Of a stretch of 55,191 bases of DNA, positions 23,472 through 32,469 are shown in pieces. A program made the position numbers and the translations under genes. Numbering within the stretch: position 1 is the stretch's first letter; each line of letters opens with the position of its first letter. The notes below the pieces were generated by a model. It was not told the origin of the DNA. It made no database searches and saw nothing but the letters and a program-made list of their open reading frames with translations. Source of the DNA: an uncultured Collinsella sp. (GTDB taxonomy: Bacteria; Actinomycetota; Coriobacteriia; Coriobacteriales; Coriobacteriaceae); the NCBI GenBank assembly GCA_905194675.1, contig CAJJTG010000010.1, positions 1 to 55,191 of the forward strand, given 5' to 3'.

Positions 23472-26400
23472 ATGTCCAACGCACCCACGCACTCTGTCCA
23501 CAGCGCAATCGCAACAGGTCCGCTGCTCCTGCTCCTCTTTTTTCTGATCGGCTGCCTGGCACCAGGGGCCGCACTCGCCGTCGATGGGAGTGACGCCCTT
23601 AATTTCCGCACCATAAGCGACGGCTGCGGCCCCTTCGGTGTCGGTAAATACGAGGCACAGGACACTTCGATTTCGTACTGTATGAATCAAGACTGCCCTG
23701 GTCCCAGCAAGCCGGGAGGACCATGGCGCACATATGACCAGGGCTGGACATGGCTCGATGACGAATTTGCCGCCATTGTCTGTCACGGATACCCCTCCAG
23801 CACATCCTTTGGCAGCCACAATCTGTCGCCCGATCTCGCCCGTGCCGCCACCCAGATTGCCGTGTGGATGCTCAACGGAACCACGCGCCCCGACGGCACC
23901 TATTCGTATACAAATAGCAAGGGAGTTGCCAGGAGCGGTAGGTTTTACGAAAACGCCGAGGCCGTAGCGGCTGCACGTTGGCTCTACGAGAGCGCTAAGT
24001 CCGGATCTATTAAGGCAGCCCCACATCGAGCCAGACGTTATCACGGCCCGGTCTCGGGCGAAGGTCGTCACCAGGACATGCTCTATGTTCTGCCCGCCGT
24101 CTCCGTATCTTTCCAAAAACAATCGTCCCAGGCTGACATCACCGCCGGTAATGACACCTACAGACTCGGTGGCGCAGCCTTCGATATCTTTGAAAGTGCG
24201 GGCGATGCACGTGTCGGCACTATCCAGATGGACGAAAACGGGCGTGCACAAGCCACGCTTTTGCCCAATACGGCATATTACCTGGTCGAAACCAAAGCCC
24301 CGGCAGGCTATATCCCTCGAAGCGACCGAATAGCCTTCACCACACAAAACAGCGGCGAACACGTCACTATTAACGAGCGGCCCGGCACCATCACCTTGCG
24401 TATTGCAAAAATCGATGCCGCCACGGATGCCGGCGCCCAAGTTGGGTCGTCGCTTGCGGGCGCTGAATTCACCTGCGTCTCACAATCAACTCCCGGCTGG
24501 ACTCGCACCCTTACGACCGACGAAAACGGACGGGCGATCCTCAACGACGTTCCTCTGGGTACCTTTACCATCTACGAATCGAAAGCACCCGAGGGCTACC
24601 TGATTTCAAACGACTGTTGGAGCTACACCGTCGGTGCCGAGCAACTCGGAGATATGGGCATCGTTGAGCTCGAAAGCCGTATTCCCAACATCCCCATCGC
24701 CTTTGACCTTGAAATCTCGAAGTTTAAGGACCATGGCGATAACGATGAGTCTGGCCTTGAGCAGCCGGCGGGAGGCGTTGTCTTTGAAGTTGTCAGCAAT
24801 AGCTCCCAACAAGTCGTCGGCACGTTGACCACAAACGTTTACGGCTTCGCCTCCACCAAAGACCAGCCCGAAGCATGGTTTGGCGCAGGCAGGCGACCCG
24901 CTGGCGCTCACGGTGCCATTCCCTACGACCGCGCGGGCTACACCGTTCGCGAGGTTGTAGAAACGGTCCCTGAAGGATTTAAGCAAGCAGGGGAATGGAC
25001 CATCACAGCAGAGCAGACCGCAGACGGAGCCGAGCTTCAGTACATCATTGACAACCATGCCCTATCGACACACCTTCAGATCGTAAAGCGCGATGCTCAG
25101 ACCGGCGGCACCGTACCACTTGCCGGCTTTGCGTTCCAGCTGCTCGATAGCAACCACGAACCCGTCTCGCAAACATGTTGGTATCCGGCCCACAATATAA
25201 TGAATACCTTCACAACCGATACAGCCGGCGCCGTCACGCTGCCCGAATCACTTCATCCCGGAACATACTACGTGCGCGAGGCGTCGGCCAAGGAACCGTA
25301 TCTGCGCGGAGAAGACCTGGAGATAACGATTCCCGCCGACAGAAATCTGACACCGGTCGCCGTCGCCTCGTTCTATGACGACGCCGCAACTGGAAGCATC
25401 GAAATTATTAAGACGGATGCTGTAGATGGGCGCACCCTCGCTGGAGCCACGTTTGACATCCGCGCTAGCGGCGACATCGCGCGAACCGACGACAGCATCG
25501 TTGCCCTGGATGGCGAAACCGTCGCCACCGTTACAACCGACGAACGGGGGCATGCGCGAGTCGACCATCTTTCGCTGGGTTGCGGCACCGCCACCTACGA
25601 GGTCGTCGAGACACAAGCGCCCGAAGGTTATCTGCTCAACACGACCCCGCATACTGTGAAGTTGTCGTACGCTGACCAGCAAACGCCCGTGATCGAAGTG
25701 CACCTTGACGTTTCCAACGACTACACCAAGCTCGATGTCTCCAAAGTCGACGCGTGCGGAGATCAGGAAGTGACAGGCGCCGAGCTTGTCCTCTGCGACT
25801 CCAATGGCAACGAAATCGATTCTTGGACTTCATTCGGCAAACCGCACCGCATTGAGCACCTTTCACCCGGCACCTACACCTTGCGCGAAACGATGTCTCC
25901 GCGTACCTACGACCTCGCCAAAGAGATAACGTTTGAAGTGAAGGCCACGGGAGAAGTTCAAACCATTGCAATGAAGGATACCCCCATCGAGATCAGGGGA
26001 AGCGTCGATAAGCGCCAAGAGATCGCACAGCCAGTCGTAAGCAAACTCGTTGCCAACGGCGACGGTAAAAACCGAGCCAAAGCACGGGCCAATACGCAAG
26101 GCACCTTCTGCTATACCATCGACGCCAAAAATGAGTCGAGCACTTGGGTCGACGAGTTGACCATCACCGACGACCTCGAGTGCGCCAAAGATGGCGCAGC
26201 GAAACTTGTTGCCGTTGAAACCCCTATTGCGGTCGGCGATCTAAACGGGCTGTGCAACGTGTGGTATCGAACGTCTCCGGCAGGAACAAGCGATACGGGC
26301 AAGCAGGTCAATGCAACGCTTGACGACGGGCACAGCAATCCTTGGCTCGAAACGGAAGAGGTTACAAAGCTGCTGGGCGACGATGTGCGTCTCGTCGATT

Positions 26401-26903
26401 ACGACGGGTGGCACCTATGGAAAGCAGATATCCCGACGGACAAGTCCGTCACGCTCGATACGAAAGAGATTGATCTTGCAGACAACGCCGTCATCACGGG
26501 CATCCGTTTTGAATACGGTGCGGCAGCCGCCGACTTTACAACCAGAAGCGAGGCGGACTCTTGGACCCGGGATGACCTTAAAGACGAACACGACGATCTT
26601 GACGATGCCAAGGCGGCCCTTAACTCGGATGCCCGAGGCGCAGTCGTGCATATGCAGGCAACGTCGTCCTATACGCCCCAAACCGCACTTGCCAACAGCG
26701 CGCGCGTCGATCTTTGCCGCAACGGCGGTGGCGATAAACTCGAGGCACATGATGAGGACCGCGTCATCCAACGATGCGCCCTGCCTCAGAACCTGCCGGC
26801 AACGGGATCTGTTCCCGTCGCCGCATGCATCACCGCACTCCTGACCTCGGGCGCTGCAGCCATATGGTTCGCTCGCCTTAGGTCAGCCACAAAGAAGCGC
26901 TAG
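23472..26903 (+). CDS. Thioester-domain, LPxTG-anchored adhesin with SpaA-like repeats
   Basis: An 1143-residue surface protein. A signal peptide (to about residue 36) precedes a thioester domain: Cys70 (SYCMNQ) and Gln128 (ATQIAVW) are the expected pair for a Cys-Gln thioester, which lets such domains bond covalently to host surface molecules. Several SpaA/Cna_B-type beta-sandwich domains follow (repeated ETKAPAGYIP, ESKAPEGYLI, ETQAPEGYLL), then a C-terminal region of different type and the sorting signal LPATG (1108-1112) with hydrophobic helix and basic tail. AAGGAG lies five bases before the ATG. Flanked by terminators, so expressed alone. It could be a single adhesin or a pilus tip protein; no pilin or sortase genes adjoin. 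Confidence 0.9.
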   Translation: MSNAPTHSVHSAIATGPLLLLLFFLIGCLAPGAALAVDGSDALNFRTISDGCGPFGVGKYEAQDTSISYCMNQDCPGPSKPGGPWRTYDQGWTWLDDEFAAIVCHGYPSSTSFGSHNLSPDLARAATQIAVWMLNGTTRPDGTYSYTNSKGVARSGRFYENAEAVAAARWLYESAKSGSIKAAPHRARRYHGPVSGEGRHQDMLYVLPAVSVSFQKQSSQADITAGNDTYRLGGAAFDIFESAGDARVGTIQMDENGRAQATLLPNTAYYLVETKAPAGYIPRSDRIAFTTQNSGEHVTINERPGTITLRIAKIDAATDAGAQVGSSLAGAEFTCVSQSTPGWTRTLTTDENGRAILNDVPLGTFTIYESKAPEGYLISNDCWSYTVGAEQLGDMGIVELESRIPNIPIAFDLEISKFKDHGDNDESGLEQPAGGVVFEVVSNSSQQVVGTLTTNVYGFASTKDQPEAWFGAGRRPAGAHGAIPYDRAGYTVREVVETVPEGFKQAGEWTITAEQTADGAELQYIIDNHALSTHLQIVKRDAQTGGTVPLAGFAFQLLDSNHEPVSQTCWYPAHNIMNTFTTDTAGAVTLPESLHPGTYYVREASAKEPYLRGEDLEITIPADRNLTPVAVASFYDDAATGSIEIIKTDAVDGRTLAGATFDIRASGDIARTDDSIVALDGETVATVTTDERGHARVDHLSLGCGTATYEVVETQAPEGYLLNTTPHTVKLSYADQQTPVIEVHLDVSNDYTKLDVSKVDACGDQEVTGAELVLCDSNGNEIDSWTSFGKPHRIEHLSPGTYTLRETMSPRTYDLAKEITFEVKATGEVQTIAMKDTPIEIRGSVDKRQEIAQPVVSKLVANGDGKNRAKARANTQGTFCYTIDAKNESSTWVDELTITDDLECAKDGAAKLVAVETPIAVGDLNGLCNVWYRTSPAGTSDTGKQVNATLDDGHSNPWLETEEVTKLLGDDVRLVDYDGWHLWKADIPTDKSVTLDTKEIDLADNAVITGIRFEYGAAAADFTTRSEADSWTRDDLKDEHDDLDDAKAALNSDARGAVVHMQATSSYTPQTALANSARVDLCRNGGGDKLEAHDEDRVIQRCALPQNLPATGSVPVAACITALLTSGAAAIWFARLRSATKKR

Positions 26904-26910
26904 CACGATG

Positions 26911-26945
26911 AAAAAGCGGGCGAGCCAGTCTCCCGGCTCGCCCGC
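26911..26945 (-). terminator. Terminator of the minus-strand operon 26969-30344
   Basis: A perfect 11-bp stem GCGGGCGAGCC/GGCTCGCCCGC is followed on the minus strand by T5. It may also stop the converging adhesin transcript, though the plus-strand side lacks a T run. Confidence 0.88.
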
Positions 26946-26968
26946 CCTGGGCATAAACGATGGATCGG

Positions 26969-27187
26969 CTATTCGGCAGATGACGAACCGCCATCGATGG
27001 CTGCCTGATCGGACTCGGAAATACCGTCGGCACCCAAGCTTTGTTCTTGCTCCACCTCTTCGTTCATTGTTGTCTCGGGCGTCGAGCCCTTAACGCCAAC
27101 GACATACGCGGCCCCAAAACCCAATGCGATAGCGATCAGGGTCAAAATCAGATAGATGGGCCAATGGCGCTTGATGTACGAAAACAC
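26969..27187 (-). CDS. Small single-TM membrane protein
   Basis: A 72-residue protein: a short basic N-terminus, one transmembrane helix (about 10-32) and an acidic Ser/Glu-rich tail. The GTG start has AAGGAG five bases upstream. It lies 22 bases after the M28-like gene and is probably in its operon. No family recognised. Confidence 0.72.
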   Translation of the reverse strand: MFSYIKRHWPIYLILTLIAIALGFGAAYVVGVKGSTPETTMNEEVEQEQSLGADGISESDQAAIDGGSSSAE

Positions 27188-27209
27188 GCTGACTCCTTAG
27201 CGGGTCTGT

Positions 27210-30200
27210 CTACGAACGACGAATGACCTCGGTCACGACCTCGGACACCGTAGCGATATTGGTCGGATTGACGTTGTACGGCAGGTCATCCTCGGTGCGA
27301 GCGCAGGCAAGGCGCGGGCCGTCCACTCCGGCGATCGTAAGGGCGCGACGGCTCGCCTCGAGCGCTGCGGATGCATCGGTTTTTGCATAGGGCATCTCGA
27401 ACGCACCGCAATCGACGTGGAACGACTTACACACCTTGCTGACAAGATTCATGATGCGGCGATCGCCCTTAAACAGCTGCTGCTCGCCCTCGACCGTTAC
27501 CACCGAAAGCCTACCGGCACCGATAGACTCGAGGTTGATGAAAAACACGCCGCGGAGCTTGTCACGGTGCGAGGCCAAAAACGCCCTCATGCCGGCGCCG
27601 TCGCAATCGGACGCGCCCGTTGCGACGAACCAGATATCGTGGCCGAGCAGCTCATCGTCACCCATGGAGGCAACGGCTGAGAGCATATCCTCGGCAGAGG
27701 CACCATCGGAGGAAGTGGCGCCGCCCTTCCAACCGTCGTCATCCTCGAAGTTATCCCACGAGCCAATGCCGCGGCCAGACTTCTTGGCATCGTAATCGTC
27801 CTCGACGCCCAGCCAGTCGCTCATGCTGTCCTGCTCGTTCTTCTTTTTGCGACCGAACAAGCCACCCAAGCCGCGCTTCTGCGGCTTGGCGCCCGTCGAA
27901 GCAGGAGCCGAGATGGTCTCGAGCGGTTGTGCGCCCGAGGAGATGGGCATGGGGGTCGCGACCGGTGCCGATGTGGGCTCGGGGCCCTGCGCCGTCGCAA
28001 AGGGATCATTTGTCTGTGCCGAAGGATCGGGAAGATCGAACAGCGACGTGCGGGACGCGATGTTGGGCTGTTGCATCGAAGGCAGCGACGGATCGGGGAC
28101 CGAGGCAAGTGGCGACGAAGAGGGCGCGGGCGCGGAGGCCGGATCGGGGATATTCATTTGCTGGCGCGGAGACACCTGAGACGAAATCTGCGCCATGAGG
28201 GAGTCAACCGTCTCGTCCTGCGTGGGAGCGACATTGGCCACCGTGGCACCGGGGTCGCTCGGCGCGGGCATGGTAAAGATCTGCGTAGAATAAGGCCTGG
28301 ACTCATCCGCCTTGGGAGCCTCGTCAATCGCAGGGAACTCTTGCTCCATAGCAGGAGCCTCGGCCTGCTCGGGTGCGCTGGCCTCAACGGAATCGGCCTC
28401 GTCGACAACCGATTCATCGGCGGCGTTCTGGGCATCATCGGAGATAGGAAGGGGCGCGGCAATTGCGGTGCCCTGCTTCTCAAACGTCATCGTGGCATCA
28501 AATGACATGGTGCTATCGACCGGCTGTTGCGCCTCAAAGGACGTCGTAGCCTTGGCAACGTCAGCGGATGTCGGCTGCGGAGCCTCGAAGGACGTCGTGG
28601 CGTCGGCGACATCGACAGGCTCCGGCTGTTCGGCCTCGCCCTGCTCGAACTCCTGTGCCGCACGCTCACGCTCGGCCTCGGCGGCCTGCTGCTGGGCGAT
28701 GGCCTCCCGCTCGGCGGCCTCGCGGGCAGCGACGCGCTTTTCCTCAAAGTCGTCGACGAACTTCTTGCCCTTCGCAAGGGCGCCCTTAAAGAAGCTAGAA
28801 GCGCTGGCACCAATCGAGGAGAACGCGGAAGCGATATCGGCATGGGGCGTTGTCGAGGGAAGCTCGGCCAAGAAATCGGTGTCACTCTCATAGGACACGC
28901 GCTGCGGATACTCGTCATAGTCCTCGTCGGCGGTCTCGTCTTCAACCTGTGCCGGAGCGGCAGGCGCCAGAATATCCAGACCGGCTGCAGGATCGAGCGC
29001 GGGCTTTGCGTCAGACTCCGCGGCAGCAACAGGGGCAGCGACCGGCTCGGCGGGAGCAACAGCCGTATTTACCGCGGGTGCGGGCTCCTGTGCAACGGGA
29101 GCAGGCTCCGGCTCGAACGTCGGCTCCTCGCCCTCTTCGTAATCGAGCGTGCAGGACTCGGGAAGCATGCCGAGCGCACGGATGGCATCCGAACCAAAGC
29201 GGATATTGCCGGCGGCATTGCGATAGAGCTTGGGCTCGGGCTCGGCGACTTCGACCACCGCGGGCTCCTCCGCCGGCTCGGCGGTGGACTTTTCCTCGGT
29301 GGACACTTCAGCCTGGACAGTCTGGTCTTGAGCCTCGGGCGCGATAACGCCGATCAGCGTCTCGTCGGCAGAGGCACCCTCAAAACCATCGATCTGTCCA
29401 TCAAAAGCCTCGTCCTGCTCGGGTGCGTCGACAGGCGCCACCGGCTGGCCAAACTCGTCCTCGTCGTAGGAAGGCTCCTCATATTCAATGGTATTGCCGT
29501 AGTCGTTTTGCTGTTGGGCCGCGGCATACTCCGCTGCTGCGCGCGCCATCTCCTCGGCACGACGCTTCTGCTCCCCAAAATAGGTATCGAACGGAACATC
29601 GTCGGGAAACTCGTTTTCGCCCTGGAAGGGAGCAACGTTGTCCATAACGCCGAGCATAGCGGCGACAGAAGACTTGTTGCACACTGCGCCGGACGTATAG
29701 GGAAGCACAAAACGGTTAGAAATGATGTTTGCCGCGTTGGCGAGCGCAACGAGGGAAGCGAGGATCGCGACAATCCACAGCAGAACCTTGAGCGCGCCGG
29801 GGAGCGGCAGGATACGCAAGATGGCAACGGCAGCAGGGGCAACCGTGGCAACGGGCAACAGCTTGGCGATGAGCGCACGATACGAAGCATAGGGCTCGCG
29901 GGCGAGCAGCTCAGCACGGGGAGAGTCGTAGTGTGCGACAACGACCACCGGGCGGTTGCGCGGAGACGCGAGCGGGCCCGAGGCCTTGTGGTAGGCGATG
30001 ACATTTTGGCTCACGCCCGTCTTGCCCAGGCGCGAAACCACGGGGTGGCCCGTGCGCTCGAGCACGTAAAGAACGGCGCCGACAATGGCCAGCAAGGTGC
30101 CGACCAAGCCGATGCCGCCACCGATGCCCATCAGCAGGGCGCCGGCAAACGCAAGAATACCGGTAACGGCAAATGCCAACCTGCTGGGCGCCGGGGCATT

Positions 30201-30344
30201 GAACTCCTGAACCTCGGGATCAAAGCCGTGGTTGCGGAAGATCTGAGCGATATCCTCGGCAGCCAAGCGCTCTTCTTCGCTGCATGCCGGCGTGATGCCG
30301 GTGTTCTGCAGCAGGTGGTTAATATAGTTCTGGGTGTTCGCCAT
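27210..30344 (-). CDS. Large membrane protein with a split, probably inactive M28 peptidase fold
   Basis: About 1044 residues. The N-terminal part resembles an M28 aminopeptidase, with membrane helices at about 57-95 and 162-207. The first metal motif survives (VVVVAHYDSP, His138/Asp140), but the expected bridging Asp is Cys222 (SGAVCNKSS), the catalytic Glu-Glu pair appears as Ser-Asp (GASDCDGAG, 910-918), the later Asp is Glu (NLESIG) and the final His is absent (KTDASAA). Between about 255 and 890 lies a Pro/Ala/Glu-rich, probably disordered insert containing a basic coiled stretch. GGAG precedes the ATG at 30344; the frame upstream to 30494 is unlikely to be translated. A scaffold or pseudo-enzyme role is inferred. 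Confidence 0.75.
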   Translation of the reverse strand: MANTQNYINHLLQNTGITPACSEEERLAAEDIAQIFRNHGFDPEVQEFNAPAPSRLAFAVTGILAFAGALLMGIGGGIGLVGTLLAIVGAVLYVLERTGHPVVSRLGKTGVSQNVIAYHKASGPLASPRNRPVVVVAHYDSPRAELLAREPYASYRALIAKLLPVATVAPAAVAILRILPLPGALKVLLWIVAILASLVALANAANIISNRFVLPYTSGAVCNKSSVAAMLGVMDNVAPFQGENEFPDDVPFDTYFGEQKRRAEEMARAAAEYAAAQQQNDYGNTIEYEEPSYDEDEFGQPVAPVDAPEQDEAFDGQIDGFEGASADETLIGVIAPEAQDQTVQAEVSTEEKSTAEPAEEPAVVEVAEPEPKLYRNAAGNIRFGSDAIRALGMLPESCTLDYEEGEEPTFEPEPAPVAQEPAPAVNTAVAPAEPVAAPVAAAESDAKPALDPAAGLDILAPAAPAQVEDETADEDYDEYPQRVSYESDTDFLAELPSTTPHADIASAFSSIGASASSFFKGALAKGKKFVDDFEEKRVAAREAAEREAIAQQQAAEAERERAAQEFEQGEAEQPEPVDVADATTSFEAPQPTSADVAKATTSFEAQQPVDSTMSFDATMTFEKQGTAIAAPLPISDDAQNAADESVVDEADSVEASAPEQAEAPAMEQEFPAIDEAPKADESRPYSTQIFTMPAPSDPGATVANVAPTQDETVDSLMAQISSQVSPRQQMNIPDPASAPAPSSSPLASVPDPSLPSMQQPNIASRTSLFDLPDPSAQTNDPFATAQGPEPTSAPVATPMPISSGAQPLETISAPASTGAKPQKRGLGGLFGRKKKNEQDSMSDWLGVEDDYDAKKSGRGIGSWDNFEDDDGWKGGATSSDGASAEDMLSAVASMGDDELLGHDIWFVATGASDCDGAGMRAFLASHRDKLRGVFFINLESIGAGRLSVVTVEGEQQLFKGDRRIMNLVSKVCKSFHVDCGAFEMPYAKTDASAALEASRRALTIAGVDGPRLACARTEDDLPYNVNPTNIATVSEVVTEVIRRS

Positions 30345-30542
30345 GTGCGCTCCACATCCATAATCCGACAAATAGGCCCAATGCATGCACATTAGAACCG
30401 TATATAGTCGAAAGTATACCCCGAGCGAGCGCAAACGACCGAATTCGGGCCATCTTAACGCCCCGAGCGGACAAGGATATAGCCTAATCTCCATATCGGA
30501 CTAAAATCATGGCAGCAAACCACCTTCTCATGCGAGGACTCT

Positions 30543-31565
30543 ATGACGGCAAGCGACGCGACCGCGACAATTAAAAAGGGGAATTCGGAGCCCAGTTTCG
30601 ATAAAACGGCTCAGCGCATCCTCAATCTTTTCTTTGTGCTCAACAGCTCCCCCGAACCGCTGACGACCGAGCAGATCGTCTTGGATTCTGACCTGGGATA
30701 TGGCTCGGGCAATATCGACTCGGATAAGCGCAAGTTTCGGCGCGATCGTGACAAACTGCTCGAACGCGGCATCTTAATCAAGGAGGTTCGCCCCGCCGGC
30801 GCGCAGGAGACCGAGGAAAGCTCATGGACAATCGACCGCGAGCACACGTTTGCGGCAGGCGGCCTCATCACCGCAGACGACGCCGATATCCTGCTCAACG
30901 CTATCGACCAGACAATAGCGGCCGGCTCATCCACTTTTGCCGCGCCGCTTGCCGATATTCGTTCCAAGATTGCCTACCTCACCGGCAGGACGACGGCGGA
31001 CGAAGCACCGACCCGCCGCTCTCCCACCGTCGATGCGGTATGGAGCGCCTTTGCCGAGCGATGCGCGCTGCGATTTTTATATCAGAACGGACGCGGTGAG
31101 CAGAAAGAGCGTACCGTCTGCGTCTACGGCATGTTCGAGCGCGAGGGCGTTGCGTACTTCTGCGGCCTCGACAATGCCACCGACGACATCAGGACATTCC
31201 GCTGCGACCGTATCGTTCGCGCTTGGCGTCCTTCGAAGGCCTACGCCATCCCTGCAGACTTCAATCTCAACGACTACCTGTTCTTTGAATTCGATTTTGC
31301 CGACCGCCCGCCCGTTGCGGCTACGTTCTCGTTCGCCCCGCAGACGCAGATCGATATGATCAACGGCCTCACGCGCGGGCGAGGTGAGCTCGCACACACC
31401 GATTCGGGATGGACTTGGACCGTTGACGTGCGCGATCTTGAAGCCGCCGCCTCATTTTGCATGGCCCACGCCATGGACGGCATGAGGCCCATGGCCCCCA
31501 AATCGCTCAAGCAGGCGTGGAACCACCTCATTGAAAGGACGGTGCACGAGCATGCCCGTGCGTAA
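30543..31565 (+). CDS. WYL-domain transcriptional regulator (PafB/C-like), first of pair
   Basis: A 340-residue protein with an N-terminal winged helix (about 18-85; TAQRILNLFFVLNSS, LTTEQIV), a WYL domain in the middle (about 165-240) and a WCX-like C-terminal part. Actinobacterial PafB and PafC are such a pair; they form a complex that activates DNA-damage genes with a signal from single-stranded DNA. Here the two regulators overlap by 14 bases. GAGGACT precedes the ATG. There is no proteasome cluster nearby, so a Paf name is not given. The divergent gene is the M28-like protein. Confidence 0.87.
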   Translation: MTASDATATIKKGNSEPSFDKTAQRILNLFFVLNSSPEPLTTEQIVLDSDLGYGSGNIDSDKRKFRRDRDKLLERGILIKEVRPAGAQETEESSWTIDREHTFAAGGLITADDADILLNAIDQTIAAGSSTFAAPLADIRSKIAYLTGRTTADEAPTRRSPTVDAVWSAFAERCALRFLYQNGRGEQKERTVCVYGMFEREGVAYFCGLDNATDDIRTFRCDRIVRAWRPSKAYAIPADFNLNDYLFFEFDFADRPPVAATFSFAPQTQIDMINGLTRGRGELAHTDSGWTWTVDVRDLEAAASFCMAHAMDGMRPMAPKSLKQAWNHLIERTVHEHARA

Positions 31566-32469
31566 ACTCACCAGCGAGCAGAGGCTCTCGCGCGCCATCG
31601 ACATCATGGAGGCCCTCTACGCCGCCGGCGAGAGCGGCATGACACGAACCGAGATTTGCAGTCGCTTTGACATCACGGGGGCGTCGCTCGACGAGATTCT
31701 CGAGATCGTCTCGACGCTCGCGGACCGAGAATCGGGTGCGCGTATCATCTGCGAATGCCACGGCGAGCGCGTGGTCCTCACCGGTGACGCCGGGCGTGTG
31801 CTACCGCTGCGCCTGAGTGCCGCCGAGGGCGCTGTGCTCAACCACGAACTTGAATCGTTGGGGATCGAGCCCCAGGCGGCGGCTCGAATTCGACATGCTC
31901 TTCTACCCGAAGAGCTCGGCTATAACCAGCGCGTCTTTGACACCGTCAACCACGGGTCGCACTGGCAGCAGCTGAGCTGCGCCATTCAGGACGGCGTTCG
32001 CTGCCGTATCTCGTATCGCTCGATGGACGATGCACGGCCACGCGAGCGTCTGGTCGACCCCTTGCGCATTACGGCAAACGGCGACCAAACATACCTGATT
32101 GCCTGGGACATCGCAGTCGATGAGCAGCGCACCTATCGCATGGATAAAATCGAGGGACTCGCCTTAACGGAAGACTCCGTCGTGCCTCACGCACCGGACG
32201 TCGCATCCCTCCACGATTCCCTTGCCCGGACGCAGCGCAGCGCAAAGCTCTTGATGCCATTCGATATGGCGGAGCATCTGGACTGGGCCGGCATCACCCT
32301 AATCAAGCGCAGCGGGACAGACATGGCAACGGTAACCGTACATTACGGCTCCGAGCGTTGGCTGCTGAGCCAGATAATCGCAGCGGGCGGAGCCATCCGC
32401 ATCTTGGATGACCCCGCCCTGTCAAAGCGTCTGTGCGATATGGCAAAAACCCTCGTCTGTCCGCTTTAG
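31552..32469 (+). CDS. WYL-domain transcriptional regulator (PafB/C-like), second of pair
   Basis: About 305 residues with the same plan: winged helix (1-70; RLSRAIDIMEALYAAGESG), WYL domain (about 140-215; CRISYRSMDDARPRERLVDPL) and WCX-like tail. The ATG at 31552 is chosen over the TTG at 31531, although the AAAGGA site is rather far (12 bases). It overlaps the first regulator and its stop overlaps the converging dinG-like gene by four bases. The DinG-type helicase beyond it fits a DNA-damage theme. Confidence 0.86.
   Translation: MPVRKLTSEQRLSRAIDIMEALYAAGESGMTRTEICSRFDITGASLDEILEIVSTLADRESGARIICECHGERVVLTGDAGRVLPLRLSAAEGAVLNHELESLGIEPQAAARIRHALLPEELGYNQRVFDTVNHGSHWQQLSCAIQDGVRCRISYRSMDDARPRERLVDPLRITANGDQTYLIAWDIAVDEQRTYRMDKIEGLALTEDSVVPHAPDVASLHDSLARTQRSAKLLMPFDMAEHLDWAGITLIKRSGTDMATVTVHYGSERWLLSQIIAAGGAIRILDDPALSKRLCDMAKTLVCPL

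Noticed and set aside
28527..30395. 622-residue plus-strand frame opposite the M28-like gene
   Set aside because: The opposite strand has the ribosome site, membrane helices and fold; this frame is low-complexity Arg/Gly/Leu.
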